A stretch of 64,000 bases of DNA from Symsagittifera roscoffensis (GCF_963678635.1 NC_087066.1:30819301-30883300); one strand, 5' to 3'. Counted from the stretch's first letter, positions 59,801 to 64,000 are shown. Numbers and translations are program-made. The notes: generated from the sequence alone by a model not told the origin.

Positions 59801-62243
59801 TAGTTTTTTTGTTTCAGATATTGGTAACATTTCATAATAAAGAAAAGTTTTGAAGATTTTCACGTTTTTAAAAATCGTCTCACATACATTTAAGAGTAAA
59901 AAATCATGTTCGCGTATTATAAGAGACTATTTAGACCAATTATCGAGCTTTAGTCCGGAAAAATATGAAAATGAACAAAAAACAGTCAGATACAAAGCAT
60001 TCCGAAAAACAGTCCCAAGTAATAATTATTTTAGCAAGACGGCAGGCCGAGAATTATCTTTTGATCACCAAATAGAAAAAAAATAGAATAAAAACAAAAT
60101 GACCGCTGCAGTCGCGCCAACGTGTTGCGAGTTTGTCAACAGAGGGTAGGACTCTATACAAAATTAAGAGCCAATTATTGCCGCCAAGCGGCAACACGCG
60201 CGTAGAGCGCTCACCGGGACTGTTTTGTATAGGACTTTTTTCTGGGACTGTTTTCTATATGCACCATTTTTTCAATGTTTTTTGAAAGTTGTTTTAAAAT
60301 CAATCAAATTGTTTGATTTCAAGACCTTTTAAAAGTTGGATGGACTTAAACAAAAATTCCGTAAAGACATCATCGAAAACTTTTATTTTAGGACAGTCAT
60401 AGAGAGTTGAAATGTTTCAGCCTTGGAAAAAGAAAGAAAAGAAAATTTTTTTGATTAGATAATTTGAAAAATAAGTTACTGGGGTTTAGAGAAAACCAAT
60501 ATGACTAGCTTGGGATAATAAACGGACGATAATGACTTTCGTGCTAATAACGCGCGAGGGAAGCGATTTATTTCTTCTTAGAAGTCGTGACAAATTGAAT
60601 TGAAGCTTGCTATTTACTCTATCAAATATTTGCTAGATGCAAATTATTCAATTTTACTTCATGTAGGGGTGATAGTTTTTTTTAAAAAAAAATAATTTTA
60701 TTTTTTTTTAAATTTCATTTTATAAAAATGAACACTACTACACAAACCTTAATAGGCAGTCGAAACATTCAGGGCTTCGCTCTGATATGATCAGTTTTGT
60801 TTTGATTTTTAATCACCACTATTTTTTTTTGCAAATGACCTACAGTTTGTCAGACATGAGTTTTTTTACAACTGTTCTCAATATTTTTGGTTCTTTTATC
60901 ATTTTCAAAACTGCTTTTTAACCGATCATTCTTGCTTTTTTTCAAATTCCATCACTCAATTTGTTTATGAAAAACAACATTTTTTATGGAAAACAACAAA
61001 ACGGACGAAACGGTGATCAAATGAATTACCAATAAAGTAGTAGAATTGTTCTCTATAATTGAGATTTTTGTTATTAAAACCAATTCAAAATTTGGTCAAA
61101 GTTTGAAAGTTTGTTTTGTTTCAGCCAAAAGTGAAATTTCATATCTACTATGATCGGAACTTTTTTTCAAACAAACGACTAGAAGAGAAATAACTTTACT
61201 AAAATGCTATAATTTGTTTTACACCGGCCTTTAGTGATGTCTTCGTTCTCGAGTAGTTTGACAGAGGTGATGTCCTTGGCAGTACACACAAACAACACCA
61301 CCTTCTCCCTCTCGTTGTAGATGGGGGATATGTAATACAGGATCCACACTGGGCTCCCTGCAAAACACAAATGAACAGAAGACGAAAAATTTGGCCAAAG
61401 CAGGACTAAACCGTGCTTAGGGAGAGCTCGAATAATCAATTCGGTCGACCTATAAAAAAGGTCGACAAAATTTTCAATTTTTTTTGAAAATCCGCCCCCC
61501 TCGAGAAAATCCTAGATCCGCCCCTGTATATAACATACATACATAAATCAGCTGCCAGAAATTTTTCTGTGCTTTCTGATTAAGAACAGTTGGAAACTCT
61601 CATTGGCTCTTCTTATAAAATCCAAAATGTATCTGAAACCCTGCACATGACATTTTTGGTAGATTTGATCAGCAAATAACATTCATTCAAGACCAAAACT
61701 TCAGATTTTTGAATGGCAACAGAAATATAGTTTTTTTTCTGTGTGACCGAAGCATTATGTTACCACAGATACTTAGCGCATTTTTGGCTAATTGATGTTC
61801 ACGCATTGAAATTGGGTGCAATTTAAAACTATCCCACCAACGGTTAAGGAGGAGGATACTTAATTAATTCTGAATTGGGTTTAACAACTAATCAGAGTCA
61901 AGTATAGTCGAGTATTGCACATTAAAGCTGGGGATCTTAATTTGGTTTTTATGGAGGGGGGGGGGGGGGAGGGGGTTATGTTGTGTTAAATTGATATAAA
62001 GTATGTACTGACTGTTGCGCTTGTATAGCAGCAGTTCTACGCTGTCTTTCGTCTGTGATTCGAAGATGGCATTTAGCCGAGTGGTGGCCTTGTCGTCAGT
62101 CATTTCCCCGAACAGGAACGAACAGCAGGCACTCTTCAACATGATCTCGGCTCTGTCGTAGCCGAACAGTCGGGCGAAGGCCTCTGTGCAATAGACTACA
62201 GGGTAGTTCACAATACGTCCGTTTGCGATGATGAAGTGACTAT
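16710..62243 (-). CDS. eag: eag-type (KCNH1/KCNH5 class) voltage-gated K+ channel, 5'-partial
   Basis: Pore-forming subunit of a tetrameric voltage-gated potassium channel of the plasma membrane. Thirteen coding exons join with matching phases into about 1,165 residues (human KCNH1 has 989). Order: PAS domain (exons at 62243-61229), Ser/Asn-rich linker, S1-S6 with charged S4 [20 protein letters not shown], pore helix and filter SIGFGN, C-linker, cyclic nucleotide-binding homology domain, and a long tail with a coiled coil. CPKDMRAD-like [14 protein letters not shown] and [15 protein letters not shown] place it in the eag subfamily rather than erg or elk. The coding start lies beyond the window. 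Introns range from 240 bp to 16.4 kb; two large ones host other genes. The assembly is by eye, but every junction keeps frame. Confidence 0.95.
18140..18386 (-). CDS. eag: eag exon: post-CNBHD tail
   Basis: Encodes [19 protein letters not shown] and [16 protein letters not shown], matching the conserved eag segment after the CNBHD (P-P-D-H-P-V-R-R-L-F-Q-R-F-R). A Pro/Ser/Thr-rich stretch follows ([16 protein letters not shown]). The donor is taken as GTACCT after AAT-G (phase 1), which joins the last exon in frame; it is a weaker donor than the others. Confidence 0.9.
19110..19530 (+). mobile_element. hAT-type MITE, copy 1
   Basis: Non-autonomous DNA transposon of 421 bp. It starts CAGGGGCAGATCTAGG and ends in a cytosine-rich tract with TCCTCCCCTG. 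The flanks are TTTAAACC (left) and TTTAAATC (right), a 7-of-8 match to a target-site duplication. 8-bp duplications and CAGGG ends are typical of the hAT superfamily. It contains a GGTCGACC-centred palindrome shared with the other copies. No transposase is encoded. Confidence 0.85.
20150..20538 (-). repeat. Family A copy (reverse)
   Basis: Reverse-orientation family A from the CCCCACATGCCATATAAAGT block through ATATCGCGCGTTAA and CCCACCCCGAGCATAAAT to the terminal hairpin ACTTTTGTAACGAAAGT. The 3' terminal part is missing. Confidence 0.85.
20690..21062 (+). repeat. Family A copy (forward, diverged)
   Basis: Forward blocks are AATATTTGTGCCCTGAGC, ACGCGCGATATATCTCG, GGAGATCTAATCCGGGTTAG and the 3' end CAGTCGGAACACTCACGGCT. 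It forms an inverted pair with 20150-20538, with about 150 bp between them. Confidence 0.75.
22217..22413 (-). CDS. eag: eag exon: CNBHD end
   Basis: Encodes [40 protein letters not shown] and [15 protein letters not shown]. The short segment F-N-L after the last helix corresponds to the intrinsic ligand that occupies the cyclic-nucleotide pocket in KCNH channels (Y-N-L in mammalian eag, F-N-L in HERG). The acceptor is CTTTGCAG and the donor is GTAGGT, phase 0. Confidence 0.95.
22722..22974 (-). CDS. eag: eag exon: C-linker end and CNBHD start
   Basis: Encodes [60 protein letters not shown] and [18 protein letters not shown]. The cyclic nucleotide-binding homology fold is intact. The acceptor is GTGTGCAG and the donor is GTTAGT, phase 1. 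Confidence 0.96.
23234..23363 (-). CDS. eag: eag exon: C-linker
   Basis: Encodes [38 protein letters not shown] and VNTDK. It is almost colinear with the human eag C-linker (Y-H-E-M-L-N-S-V-R-D-F-L-K-L-Y-Q-V-P-K). The acceptor is TTAATTCAG and the donor is GTCAGT, phase 0. Confidence 0.96.
23698..23947 (-). CDS. eag: eag exon: pore and S6
   Basis: Contains the turret end ([16 protein letters not shown]), pore helix [14 protein letters not shown], selectivity filter SIGFGN and S6 ([20 protein letters not shown]). A G-F-G filter is normal for the KCNH family. The acceptor is TTTGTGCAG and the donor is GTCAGA, phase 2. Confidence 0.97.
24739..25304 (+). CDS. Unrecognised membrane glycoprotein, exon 1
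   Basis: Starts at ATG 24739 and encodes 188 codons plus two bases. A signal-anchor or signal peptide follows [20 protein letters not shown] (hydrophobic run to about residue 30). Then comes a predicted extracellular region with cysteines (LCTNLS, KYCECR, NEQCF, LTCTT) and several N-glycosylation sites (NLS, NSS, NIT, NGS, NLT). The exon ends NDLVSGGH with a split Arg codon and donor AG|GTATTA. It joins the exon at 28577 in frame. A diverged copy at 36510-36923 shows similar reading-frame conservation (NGSM, LNLTC, GGHR), supporting a real gene. I recognise no family. Confidence 0.65.
26305..26515 (+). repeat. Direct duplicate unit 1 (partner 26655-26870)
   Basis: Shares GAAGATGATCAAATCATT, ATAGCCACCCTGAG/ATGAGCCACCCTGAG, GCAATTGCCCGCCGTGGTTAT and AACTCTGCT with the unit about 350 bp downstream. 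Confidence 0.75.
26655..26870 (+). repeat. Direct duplicate unit 2 (partner 26305-26515)
   Basis: Second copy of the unit. It begins after a run of about 16 cytosines (26671-26686) that replaces a short A-rich and C-poor segment in the first copy. Confidence 0.75.
26872..27397 (+). repeat. Family A copy (forward, near full length)
   Basis: Starts TTGTTCCGACTTTAGATACG and ends GGCTTCGCCCTGATACGAGC-AGTCTTG. It includes the central GCGCGATATATTTCGCGC hairpin and the block TTATATGGCGATGATAGA. Length is about 526 bp. Confidence 0.9.
27783..28299 (-). repeat. Family A copy (reverse, near full length)
   Basis: Starts AACAAGACTGCCCGTATCAG and ends CTTTTGTTACGAAAGTCGGA-ACAA. The block CGCCATATAAAGTACAAAA is duplicated (27928-27965). 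It faces the copy at 26872 across 385 bp, forming a large inverted pair inside the glycoprotein gene's intron. Confidence 0.9.
28577..28844 (+). CDS. Unrecognised membrane glycoprotein, exon 2
   Basis: Acceptor TTCGTAG at 28571-28576; the first base completes Arg. It encodes [57 protein letters not shown] and [14 protein letters not shown], then TAA. Joined to exon 1 it gives 277 residues. The paralogue at 37750-38233 conserves FADK, LTSE and YSMYKRFVA. Compared with that paralogue, this copy lacks about 240 bp between TEMI and TYSS, which in the paralogue encodes a hydrophobic segment. Either this copy has lost it, or the other gained it. Confidence 0.6.
29127..29625 (+). repeat. Family A copy (forward)
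   Basis: Begins TTGTTCCGACTTTCGATACG. The 3' hairpin is damaged (CAGGGCTTCAGGGCTT instead of CAGGGCTTCGCCCTG). Part of the central hairpin region is deleted near 29370. Confidence 0.85.
29630..29850 (-). repeat. Family A fragment (reverse), left arm of a foldback
   Basis: Reverse 3' half of family A, from AGTAATAACATTAAAAAATA to CGCGTTAATAGCGCGAAATAT. It shares the private variant GAAGACTTCGCTCTTGGTAA with the forward fragment at 30525-30724. Confidence 0.8.
30525..30724 (+). repeat. Family A fragment (forward), right arm of a foldback
   Basis: Forward 3' part of family A carrying TTACCAAGAGCGAAGTCTTC, the exact reverse complement of the variant at 29630-29850. The two arms enclose about 670 bp of unrelated sequence. 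Confidence 0.8.
30721..31253 (+). repeat. Family A copy (forward, full length)
   Basis: The best full-length copy: 5' hairpin ACTTTCGATACGAAAGT, GTGCTCGGGGTGGG, central TTAACGCGCGATAT, GGCGTGTGGGGGGATGATTT and 3' hairpin TCAGGGCTTCGCCCTGA, then TACGAGCAGTCTTG. It directly abuts the preceding fragment. Confidence 0.92.
32620..32925 (+). other. Coding-like island, product unknown
   Basis: A G+C-rich stretch with protein-like plus-strand frames: [19 protein letters not shown], then [16 protein letters not shown] before a stop. After a one-base shift it continues [17 protein letters not shown] and [17 protein letters not shown]. The style resembles a retroelement Gag or a disordered protein, but I cannot assign it. 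Confidence 0.3.
33153..33325 (+). repeat. Tandem duplication of about 85 bp
   Basis: Two adjacent units share GTTAGATATTTGTAT, CTTGAACAAAA and ATTACTGGTTTTGCTTAC. No coding role is visible. Confidence 0.7.
35520..35720 (-). repeat. Family A terminal fragment (eroded, reverse)
   Basis: AACAAAACTGCTCATTTAGG followed by GCCTGAATGTTTTGACTGTC resembles the reversed 3' end of family A. The rest is unreadable. Confidence 0.45.
36510..38233 (+). pseudogene. Broken paralogue of the unrecognised glycoprotein gene
   Basis: Exon 1-like sequence (36510-36923) keeps a hydrophobic start, then loses about 50 codons compared with the 24739 gene. It resumes as [33 protein letters not shown] and [11 protein letters not shown], with donor AG|GTAAAT. 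Exon 2-like sequence (about 37735-37860) has [18 protein letters not shown], but the acceptor AG is lost and a Tyr codon has become TAG. A further segment (37918-38233) encodes [55 protein letters not shown] and [17 protein letters not shown]-stop. Part of this segment has no counterpart in the 24739 gene. Confidence 0.65.
37493..37570 (+). repeat. tRNA-like SINE head
   Basis: GGGAGCGGCGGTGAAGTGGTTACACCTCC-like sequence has a pol III A box (TGAAGTGGTTACACC). A degraded B-box region follows (TACGAGGTCC), with an unrelated tail to about 37720. It lies inside the pseudogene's intron region. This is a SINE or tRNA pseudogene, not a functional tRNA. Confidence 0.4.
38619..39040 (+). mobile_element. 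hAT-type MITE, copy 2 (perfect TSD)
   Basis: A 422-bp element starting CAGGGGCGGATCTAGGAATT and ending CCTAAATCCGCCCCTG. It is flanked on both sides by GTTGCTAA, a perfect 8-bp target-site duplication. The termini are inverted repeats of about 16 bp. Homopolymer G and C runs lie just inside each end. Best-preserved copy in the window. Confidence 0.93.
40400..40625 (-). CDS. eag: eag exon: S4, S5 and turret
   Basis: Encodes [20 protein letters not shown] (S4 voltage sensor, basic residues every third position), [35 protein letters not shown] (S5) and the start of the turret ([13 protein letters not shown]). The acceptor is TATTTCAG and the donor is GTGAGT, phase 1. The intron that follows is 16.4 kb long and contains other genes. 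Confidence 0.96.
41283..41458 (-). CDS. eag: eag exon: S2 end and S3
   Basis: Encodes [40 protein letters not shown] and [16 protein letters not shown]. It matches the eag S2-S3 segment, including the acidic residues in S2 and S3 that pair with S4 charges. The acceptor is TTGTTTTAG and the donor is GTATGT, phase 0. Confidence 0.95.
41967..42404 (+). repeat. Family A copy (forward, diverged)
   Basis: From TTGTTCCGATTTTCGAAGAA to AGGGCTTGACCCTGATATAC-GAGCAGTCTTG. The middle is strongly diverged. Confidence 0.8.
42500..42941 (+). repeat. Family A copy (forward)
   Basis: From TTGTTCCGGCTTTCGTAACG to CAGGGCTCCGCGCTGATACG-AGCAGTCTTG. The central hairpin has been deleted (GAAACTGATGCGCTATTGAT). 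Confidence 0.85.
42943..46265. repeat. Tandem triplication of spacer plus family A foldback
   Basis: Three head-to-tail units start at 42943, 44056 and 45279 with ACAACTG/ACATCTGTCAACAAAAAATG. Each has a roughly 440-470-bp spacer that ends in CAACCCGGGAGCTACAA, followed by a family A foldback (43378-44055, 44524-45278, 45748-46265). Units 1 and 2 carry reverse and forward family A arms; unit 3 has only the reverse arm, ending at the element's 5' hairpin region. Unit lengths are 1113 and 1223 bp. High similarity suggests a fairly recent expansion. Confidence 0.88.
46380..46700 (+). mobile_element. hAT-type MITE, eroded copy
   Basis: Recognisable from GGAGGATCTGGGAC, TTTCTGGGCCGCAGGCAAG, GGTCGGCCCCAAA and the end AGGCCCCTG. 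No target-site duplication remains. Confidence 0.6.
46876..46999 (-). CDS. eag: eag exon: S1 and S2 start
   Basis: Encodes [19 protein letters not shown] (S1) and then [14 protein letters not shown] (S2). The next exon supplies [10 protein letters not shown], so the split Asp codon requires this exon to end at G 46876. The following intron bases are then GC (GCTAGT). Continuing to the nearest GT would create an in-frame stop with the next exon. This is a well-supported GC-AG intron. Confidence 0.92.
47117..47550 (-). mobile_element. hAT-type MITE, copy 3 (perfect TSD)
   Basis: A 434-bp element in the opposite orientation to copies 1 and 2. It starts CAGAGGCAGATTTAGG and ends CCTAGATCCGCCCATG, flanked by TCAATCGC on both sides (perfect 8-bp duplication). 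It contains a run of about 18 guanines near the left end. It lies in the intron between the pre-S1 and S1 exons of eag. Confidence 0.92.
47815..48173 (-). other. Coding-like island, possible two-exon fragment
   Basis: On the minus strand a protein-like frame begins after TTTTCAG near 48174: [20 protein letters not shown] and then TSAEDG. If GTAAAA in GATGGTAAAAG is a donor and AAAAGGCAG near 48003 an acceptor, the frame continues [40 protein letters not shown] and [17 protein letters not shown]-stop. Flanking eag exons join directly (both phase 0), so this is not needed for the channel. It may be a gene fragment, an alternative eag 3' end, or chance. No family was recognised. Confidence 0.35.
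48820..48895 (+). repeat. tRNA-like SINE head or tRNA pseudogene
   Basis: A box TGGCGCATCGG at 48831 and B box GGTTCAAATCG at 48874, with the usual spacing of about 32 nt. No complete cloverleaf with a paired acceptor stem could be drawn, so a SINE promoter or tRNA pseudogene is more likely than a tRNA gene. Confidence 0.5.
49005..49118 (-). CDS. eag: eag exon: pre-S1
   Basis: Thirty-eight codons including [19 protein letters not shown] and FKQTWDW, matching the conserved eag segment before S1 (Q-E-A-P-K-T-P-P ... T-W-D-W). The acceptor is CTGTTCAG and the donor is GTAAGT; both ends are phase 0. The exon is too short for simple ORF detection. Confidence 0.95.
50515..50795 (-). mobile_element. 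hAT-type MITE, eroded internal fragment
   Basis: Blocks GGATTCGACCCCTTAACCAA, CTTTGGCGCCAATATAT and GTCAACCTAAAAATAAATCG match the interior of the hAT MITE family in reverse. The ends are gone. Confidence 0.6.
50820..51010 (-). repeat. Family A fragment (eroded, reverse)
   Basis: GCGCATATCCGGGCGAAATC with CCGGACTGTTCCAATTGCCT resembles the reversed 3' end of family A. The hairpin has been preserved by paired changes (CCGG...CCGG in place of AGGG...CCCT). Confidence 0.5.
51480..51725 (-). repeat. Family A fragment (eroded, reverse 5' half)
   Basis: GAGCACAAACATTCCGTCCT and TTGACAAAAATCGGCACAAA resemble the reversed 5' end of family A. Upstream, AATGGCAATTTTCAAATCC fits the interior. Confidence 0.45.
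53437..53637 (+). CDS. Ly6/uPAR-like protein, exon 1 (signal peptide)
   Basis: Start chosen at ATG 53437 (AAAATGG context). A basic N-terminus, then [18 protein letters not shown], forms a signal peptide. The mature chain begins near CDDYCDS and has cysteines in [13 protein letters not shown]. The exon ends LNLDK with GTACCG as donor (phase 0). An in-frame ATG at 53353 would add 28 residues ahead of the signal and is less likely; the acceptor-like TTTGTTTTTGCAACAG at 53366 suggests an upstream untranslated exon. With the next three exons it gives a 249-residue protein. Confidence 0.75.
53781..53900 (+). CDS. Ly6/uPAR-like protein, exon 2
   Basis: Forty codons: [37 protein letters not shown] and KDP. 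The acceptor is GTTGTTCAG, the donor is GTAGGA, and both are phase 0. Three cysteines continue the cysteine-rich pattern. Base composition is clearly higher in G+C than the flanking introns. Confidence 0.78.
54117..54215 (+). mobile_element. hAT-type MITE, truncated left end
   Basis: CAGGCGCGGATCTAGGAATT followed by CTCGAGGGGGG and the GGTCGACC palindrome, then it breaks off. It lies in the intron between exons 2 and 3 of the Ly6-like gene. Confidence 0.8.
54528..54743 (+). CDS. Ly6/uPAR-like protein, exon 3 (CCxxDxCN motif)
   Basis: Seventy-two codons: [40 protein letters not shown] and [16 protein letters not shown]. The last motif fits C-C-x-x-D-x-C-N, the hallmark closing a Ly6/uPAR three-finger domain. 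The acceptor is TTGGTAG and the donor is GTACGC, phase 0. Total cysteine content (17 in the whole protein) exceeds a single canonical Ly6 domain, so disulphide pairing may differ or a second partial domain may be present. Confidence 0.82.
54961..55173 (+). CDS. Ly6/uPAR-like protein, exon 4 (C-terminus, possible GPI signal)
   Basis: Seventy codons and stop TAA at 55171: [39 protein letters not shown] and then a moderately hydrophobic end, [15 protein letters not shown]. The small residues A-G-N-T-S before the hydrophobic tail could be a GPI-attachment site, usual for Ly6 proteins. The tail is short, so GPI anchoring is probable but not certain. The acceptor is TTCTCTAG. Confidence 0.75.
   Translation, partial: NFAKLDTSDAQCEATMQNNTVNDVREWYRSSMDQTPQQTKAGNTSPPHPLMTQLKWKILTMASAVVLFRT
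55975..56060 (+). repeat. Repeat shared with 60105-60170
   Basis: GCCGCAGTCGCGCCAACGTG, TTGCGAG and CAACAGAGG(A/G)TAGGAC match the segment at 60105-60170. The family was not identified. Confidence 0.65.
56140..56420 (+). repeat. Family A fragment (eroded, forward)
   Basis: Blocks ACTTGTGACCGTTTGTAAAA, TACGAGGATTTGAAAT and GAGTAATTAATGCGCGCTAT follow the family A order. The ends are not recognisable. Confidence 0.4.
58805..59074. mobile_element. TIR element (hAT-like MITE) of TGACC-rich DNA
   Basis: A 270-bp element with 16-bp terminal inverted repeats: CAGGGTGACCACATGG at the left and CCATGTGGTCACCCTG at the right. The flanks GAGCGGAT and GAGCTGAG match at 6 of 8 positions, a possible 8-bp target duplication. 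The interior is a run of AATGACC- and TAATGAC-like words. No coding capacity. Its ends differ from the CAGGGGCGG family. Confidence 0.8.
59178..59410 (-). CDS. eag: eag exon: PAS-to-S1 linker
   Basis: Starts with [14 protein letters not shown], homologous to G-K-F-A-R-L-T-R-A-L in eag. A Ser/Asn-rich low-complexity linker follows ([19 protein letters not shown]), ending at FNKPSN. The acceptor is AATTCAG and the donor is GTAAGA in phase 0. The linker sequence is lineage-specific. Confidence 0.93.
60105..60240 (+). repeat. Repeat shared with 55975-56060, with GC-rich hairpin
   Basis: After the shared block, TTGCCGCCAAGCGGCAA forms a perfect 7-bp hairpin. It is followed by CACGCGCGTAGAGCGCTC and duplicated GGGACTGTTTT(G/C)TATA segments. 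Confidence 0.6.
60380..60805 (+). repeat. Family A copy (forward, diverged)
   Basis: From the ACTGGGGTTTAGAGAAAACC region through ACGCGCGAGGGAAGCGATTT to AGGCAGTCGAAACATTCAGG and GGCTTCGCTCTGATATGATC. The 5' part is weak. Confidence 0.75.
61229..61357 (-). CDS. eag: eag exon: end of PAS domain
   Basis: Encodes [33 protein letters not shown] and LLENEDITK, matching the last strands of the eag PAS domain. The acceptor is TTTTGCAG. The donor is ambiguous. Ending at 61229 with a GC donor (AAAG|GCCGGT) gives K-G-L-G-R-F, colinear with K-G-W-G-K-F of human KCNH1. Ending at 61223 with a GT donor (GGT|GTAAAA) keeps frame but inserts two residues (K-G-R-C-L-G). Confidence 0.88.
61421..61526 (-). mobile_element. 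hAT-type MITE, truncated end
   Basis: GGAGAGCTCGAATAATCAAT, the GGTCGACC palindrome, CCCCCCTCGAGAAAATCC and terminus TAGATCCGCCCCTG. Only the right end is present. It lies in the first visible eag intron (61358-62012). Confidence 0.85.
61951..61976 (+). repeat. Guanine run
   Basis: GGAGG followed by about 14 guanines, A, and five more guanines, in the intron 40-60 bp downstream of the PAS exon donor on the coding strand (where it is a C run). It could form a G-quadruplex in the non-coding strand. Confidence 0.7.
62013..62243 (-). CDS. eag: eag exon: PAS domain, first visible exon
   Basis: Encodes [18 protein letters not shown] through LLLYKRN. It aligns with the eag PAS domain (human: the segment from N-F-V-L-G-N-A-Q-I-V to L-M-Y-K-K-N-R). 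Conserved features are [19 protein letters not shown] and the final YKRN. It begins after TTTTAG with a split Asp codon, so at least one upstream exon carrying the PAS cap and start Met is missing. The donor is GTCAGT (phase 1). Confidence 0.95.
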
Positions 62244-62859
62244 CTAAAACATAACCGTTTGCTCTGATGTTTTGTGCGTGACAAAAACAGCCAGGCCCAA
62301 GTTAATTTTGACCAACTGGGTTTAGAACTACTGAAGAATAGCAAAAAATACCATATAAGAAATTTTGGAGCAGCAAACAAAAAAAGACAAAATTGAGCCT
62401 TAAATATGGCCTGGTAAAAAATTTTTGAAAATGACAAAATTGAGCCTTTAATTTTAGGAATGTTGAACTTTAACTCAAATGACTTTTTGTGACCATCAGA
62501 GAAATATTATTGAACCTTTATTATAAGAGCTGTTCAATTTTTATGATTTTTGCGTCATCAAGAAATCATTGTTTTTCTGCAATCATTACGGCAGAGCAAC
62601 AATTCATCTATTACGACAACAATTCATCTATAAATTTAAAAACTATTTTTAAATATTTTTTTTTCATATTTTCAAAAATTGGCAATTAGTTTGCAGCAAT
62701 TTTTTCAAAGGTTATGAGTTTTTAAGCCTTCAAAAATATTAGTTGTGAAGCGCACAAAAAATCTTTTAAAATCGGAATAAAAATAGTGAACAATGTTTCA
62801 AAGGTGACGGACCATCGTGCCGAAGTTTCTGGATGCCAAAAATACAAGAAATATTGTTT

Positions 62860-63130
62860 TGTTCCGACAATTTTAGCAATTGACGGACAATTTTTGCTCG
62901 TTTTTTATCTCCGAACAAATTCCGACTTTTAGTTTTGCATCGGTTGTCGTATGGTTTCAACACAGCCTGCAAAACTGTATGTACTGAGCTAAAAAAGAAA
63001 AAAAATTAGCGTTATCTTATTTTGAGAAAATTGGAAGGTGGGTATGAAAAATGCCAAACTAGCAAATTTGGATAATTAAAGCGCAATATATCTCGTGCTA
63101 ATAATTTTTACTTTAGACCGCTTCAGCGCC
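62860..63130 (+). repeat. Family A fragment (eroded, forward)
   Basis: TTGTTCCGACAATTTTAGCA, CCAAACTAGCAAATTTGG, TTAAAGCGCAATATATCTCG and TAGACCGCTTCAGCGC follow the family order. A separate end-like piece, CATGATACGAGCAGTCGTG, lies at 63738-63757. Confidence 0.5.
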
Positions 63131-63435
63131 CGTACCCAACGGAGGCTGTTTTTTTTATCGAAAAATTATATAAATTATCTAGCCAAATTCCCTTGTATTT
63201 TTTTGCACGGAAGTAATCTATTTCTTTTTTTTAGTTAAGAAATGAACAATTTCTGCAAAAAAATAACCAGAAATAAGTTCATTGCTCAACCCTAACGAGA
63301 TAAACATGCATCGGGTATACACAATAGCCATAGTAATACATTGCAAAATAACATTTGTTTTAACAAGTGTTGCCTTGCATTAGATTTCTAAACGTATTAT
63401 TATTTATCATGTCATAGCGTTTTTATAATGACAGG

Positions 63436-63466
63436 GCGGGTGTTCGAGCCCTGCCAGGAGACTTTT
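63436..63466 (+). repeat. tRNA T-arm-like (B box) SINE fragment
   Basis: CAGGGCGGGTGTTCGAGCCC, with a B box TGTTCGAGCCC and flanking CAGGGC/GCCCTG complement. The A-box side is not recognisable. Confidence 0.35.
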
Positions 63467-64000
63467 TCTAGCTAGTAATAGCCTAGGTTTAGCTAAATTC
63501 GGAGAAAAATAAGATGCGAAGTAAAGAATTTCAACAGAATCGGCTTTTTTCAAGCTTTAAAAAAATTTTGACCAGAAACTCGGATAAGATATAAATTTTT
63601 TCAGGTCAGAAATAATAAGAAAAAAAGTACGTGGGCGGACTCTTTTTGTCAATGTTTTCATGCAACTTTTCTCTATTTTTCATAACGAAAGTATATCTAT
63701 AGACATTGAAGAATCGTACGAACATTTAGAAGTTTTTCATGATACGAGCAGTCGTGTTCTCATTTAAGATAAATTAACAAGAAATTGTTTCAGGGTATTA
63801 GATGATTATCGTCTCAATCTAGGGTGCAAATTAGAATCACTTCCACTTCTACATTACAAAACTTTTGTCTAATAAAAACAAAAGTGAAGGTTAAGCAGCA
63901 AAATGGTCAAGCATCAGCCGAAGGAGGAATTAATTCATAAGTTTTCGTGAGCTCCGATGCCCCTTAGTTTGAAAAGATGCCACCAAGAAAGTAGAAAAAT

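Larger units (their letters stand above)
62244..64000 (-). other. eag: eag 5' intron, no exon found
   Basis: Upstream of the first visible eag exon. I searched the minus strand for the PAS cap (the family motif F-L-E-N-I-V-R-R) and found no candidate. The sequence is AT-rich, with small direct duplications (CAACAATTCATCTAT at 62599 and 62620) and family A debris. Confidence 0.6.

Noticed and set aside
63300-64000. Missing 5' exon of eag
   Set aside because: No minus-strand segment matched the eag PAS-cap motif or offered a splice donor in the correct phase.

Overview
This window is AT-rich animal (metazoan) nuclear DNA. It holds one large intron-rich gene, small genes nested inside that gene's introns, and a heavy load of transposable-element debris. 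There are no operons, bacterial promoters, CRISPR arrays or rRNA genes. The main gene is an unmistakable eag-type (KCNH1/KCNH5 class) voltage-gated potassium channel on the minus strand, running from about 62243 down to its stop codon at 16710. Thirteen coding exons can be joined by eye with consistent reading phase. They give about 1,165 residues from inside the PAS domain to the C-terminus; the exon(s) for the extreme N-terminus lie beyond the right edge. The species cannot be fixed from the sequence. Two introns use, or appear to use, GC donors, which occur in many animals and are more frequent in some tunicates, so a tunicate is only a guess.

Layout. 1-640: nothing recognisable. About 670-5840: a decayed Ty1/copia LTR retrotransposon on the minus strand (gag zinc knuckles, protease, integrase, RT, RNase H), with an unusual internal duplication in RT. 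5840-10200: repeat-poor AT-rich spacer with small tandem duplications. 10211-10600: a coding-like island carrying a 50-bp inverted repeat. 11240-15475: LTR-like repeats in three copies around a gag-like remnant. 15596-15985: an unidentified coding-like island on the minus strand. 16600-62243: the eag gene.

Nested in eag introns. The 16.4-kb intron (23948-40399) contains an unrecognised two-exon plus-strand gene for a predicted single-pass glycoprotein (24739-28844) and a broken paralogue (about 36510-38233). The 10-kb intron (49119-59177) contains a four-exon plus-strand gene (53437-55173) for a predicted secreted or GPI-anchored Ly6/uPAR-type protein. Some Ly6 proteins (Drosophila Sleepless/Quiver) modulate potassium channels, so its position inside a potassium channel gene is notable, but any functional link is inference.

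Repeats. The dominant family (called family A here) is a roughly 520-bp hairpin-rich non-autonomous element present in about 15 full or partial copies. Some copies form head-to-head foldbacks, and one foldback is part of a 1.1-1.2-kb tandem triplication at 42943-46265. A second family is a 420-435-bp hAT-type MITE with CAGGGGCGG termini and visible 8-bp target duplications. A further TIR element (58805-59074) and a few tRNA-like SINE heads are present. Most of the remaining intron sequence shows nothing recognisable.
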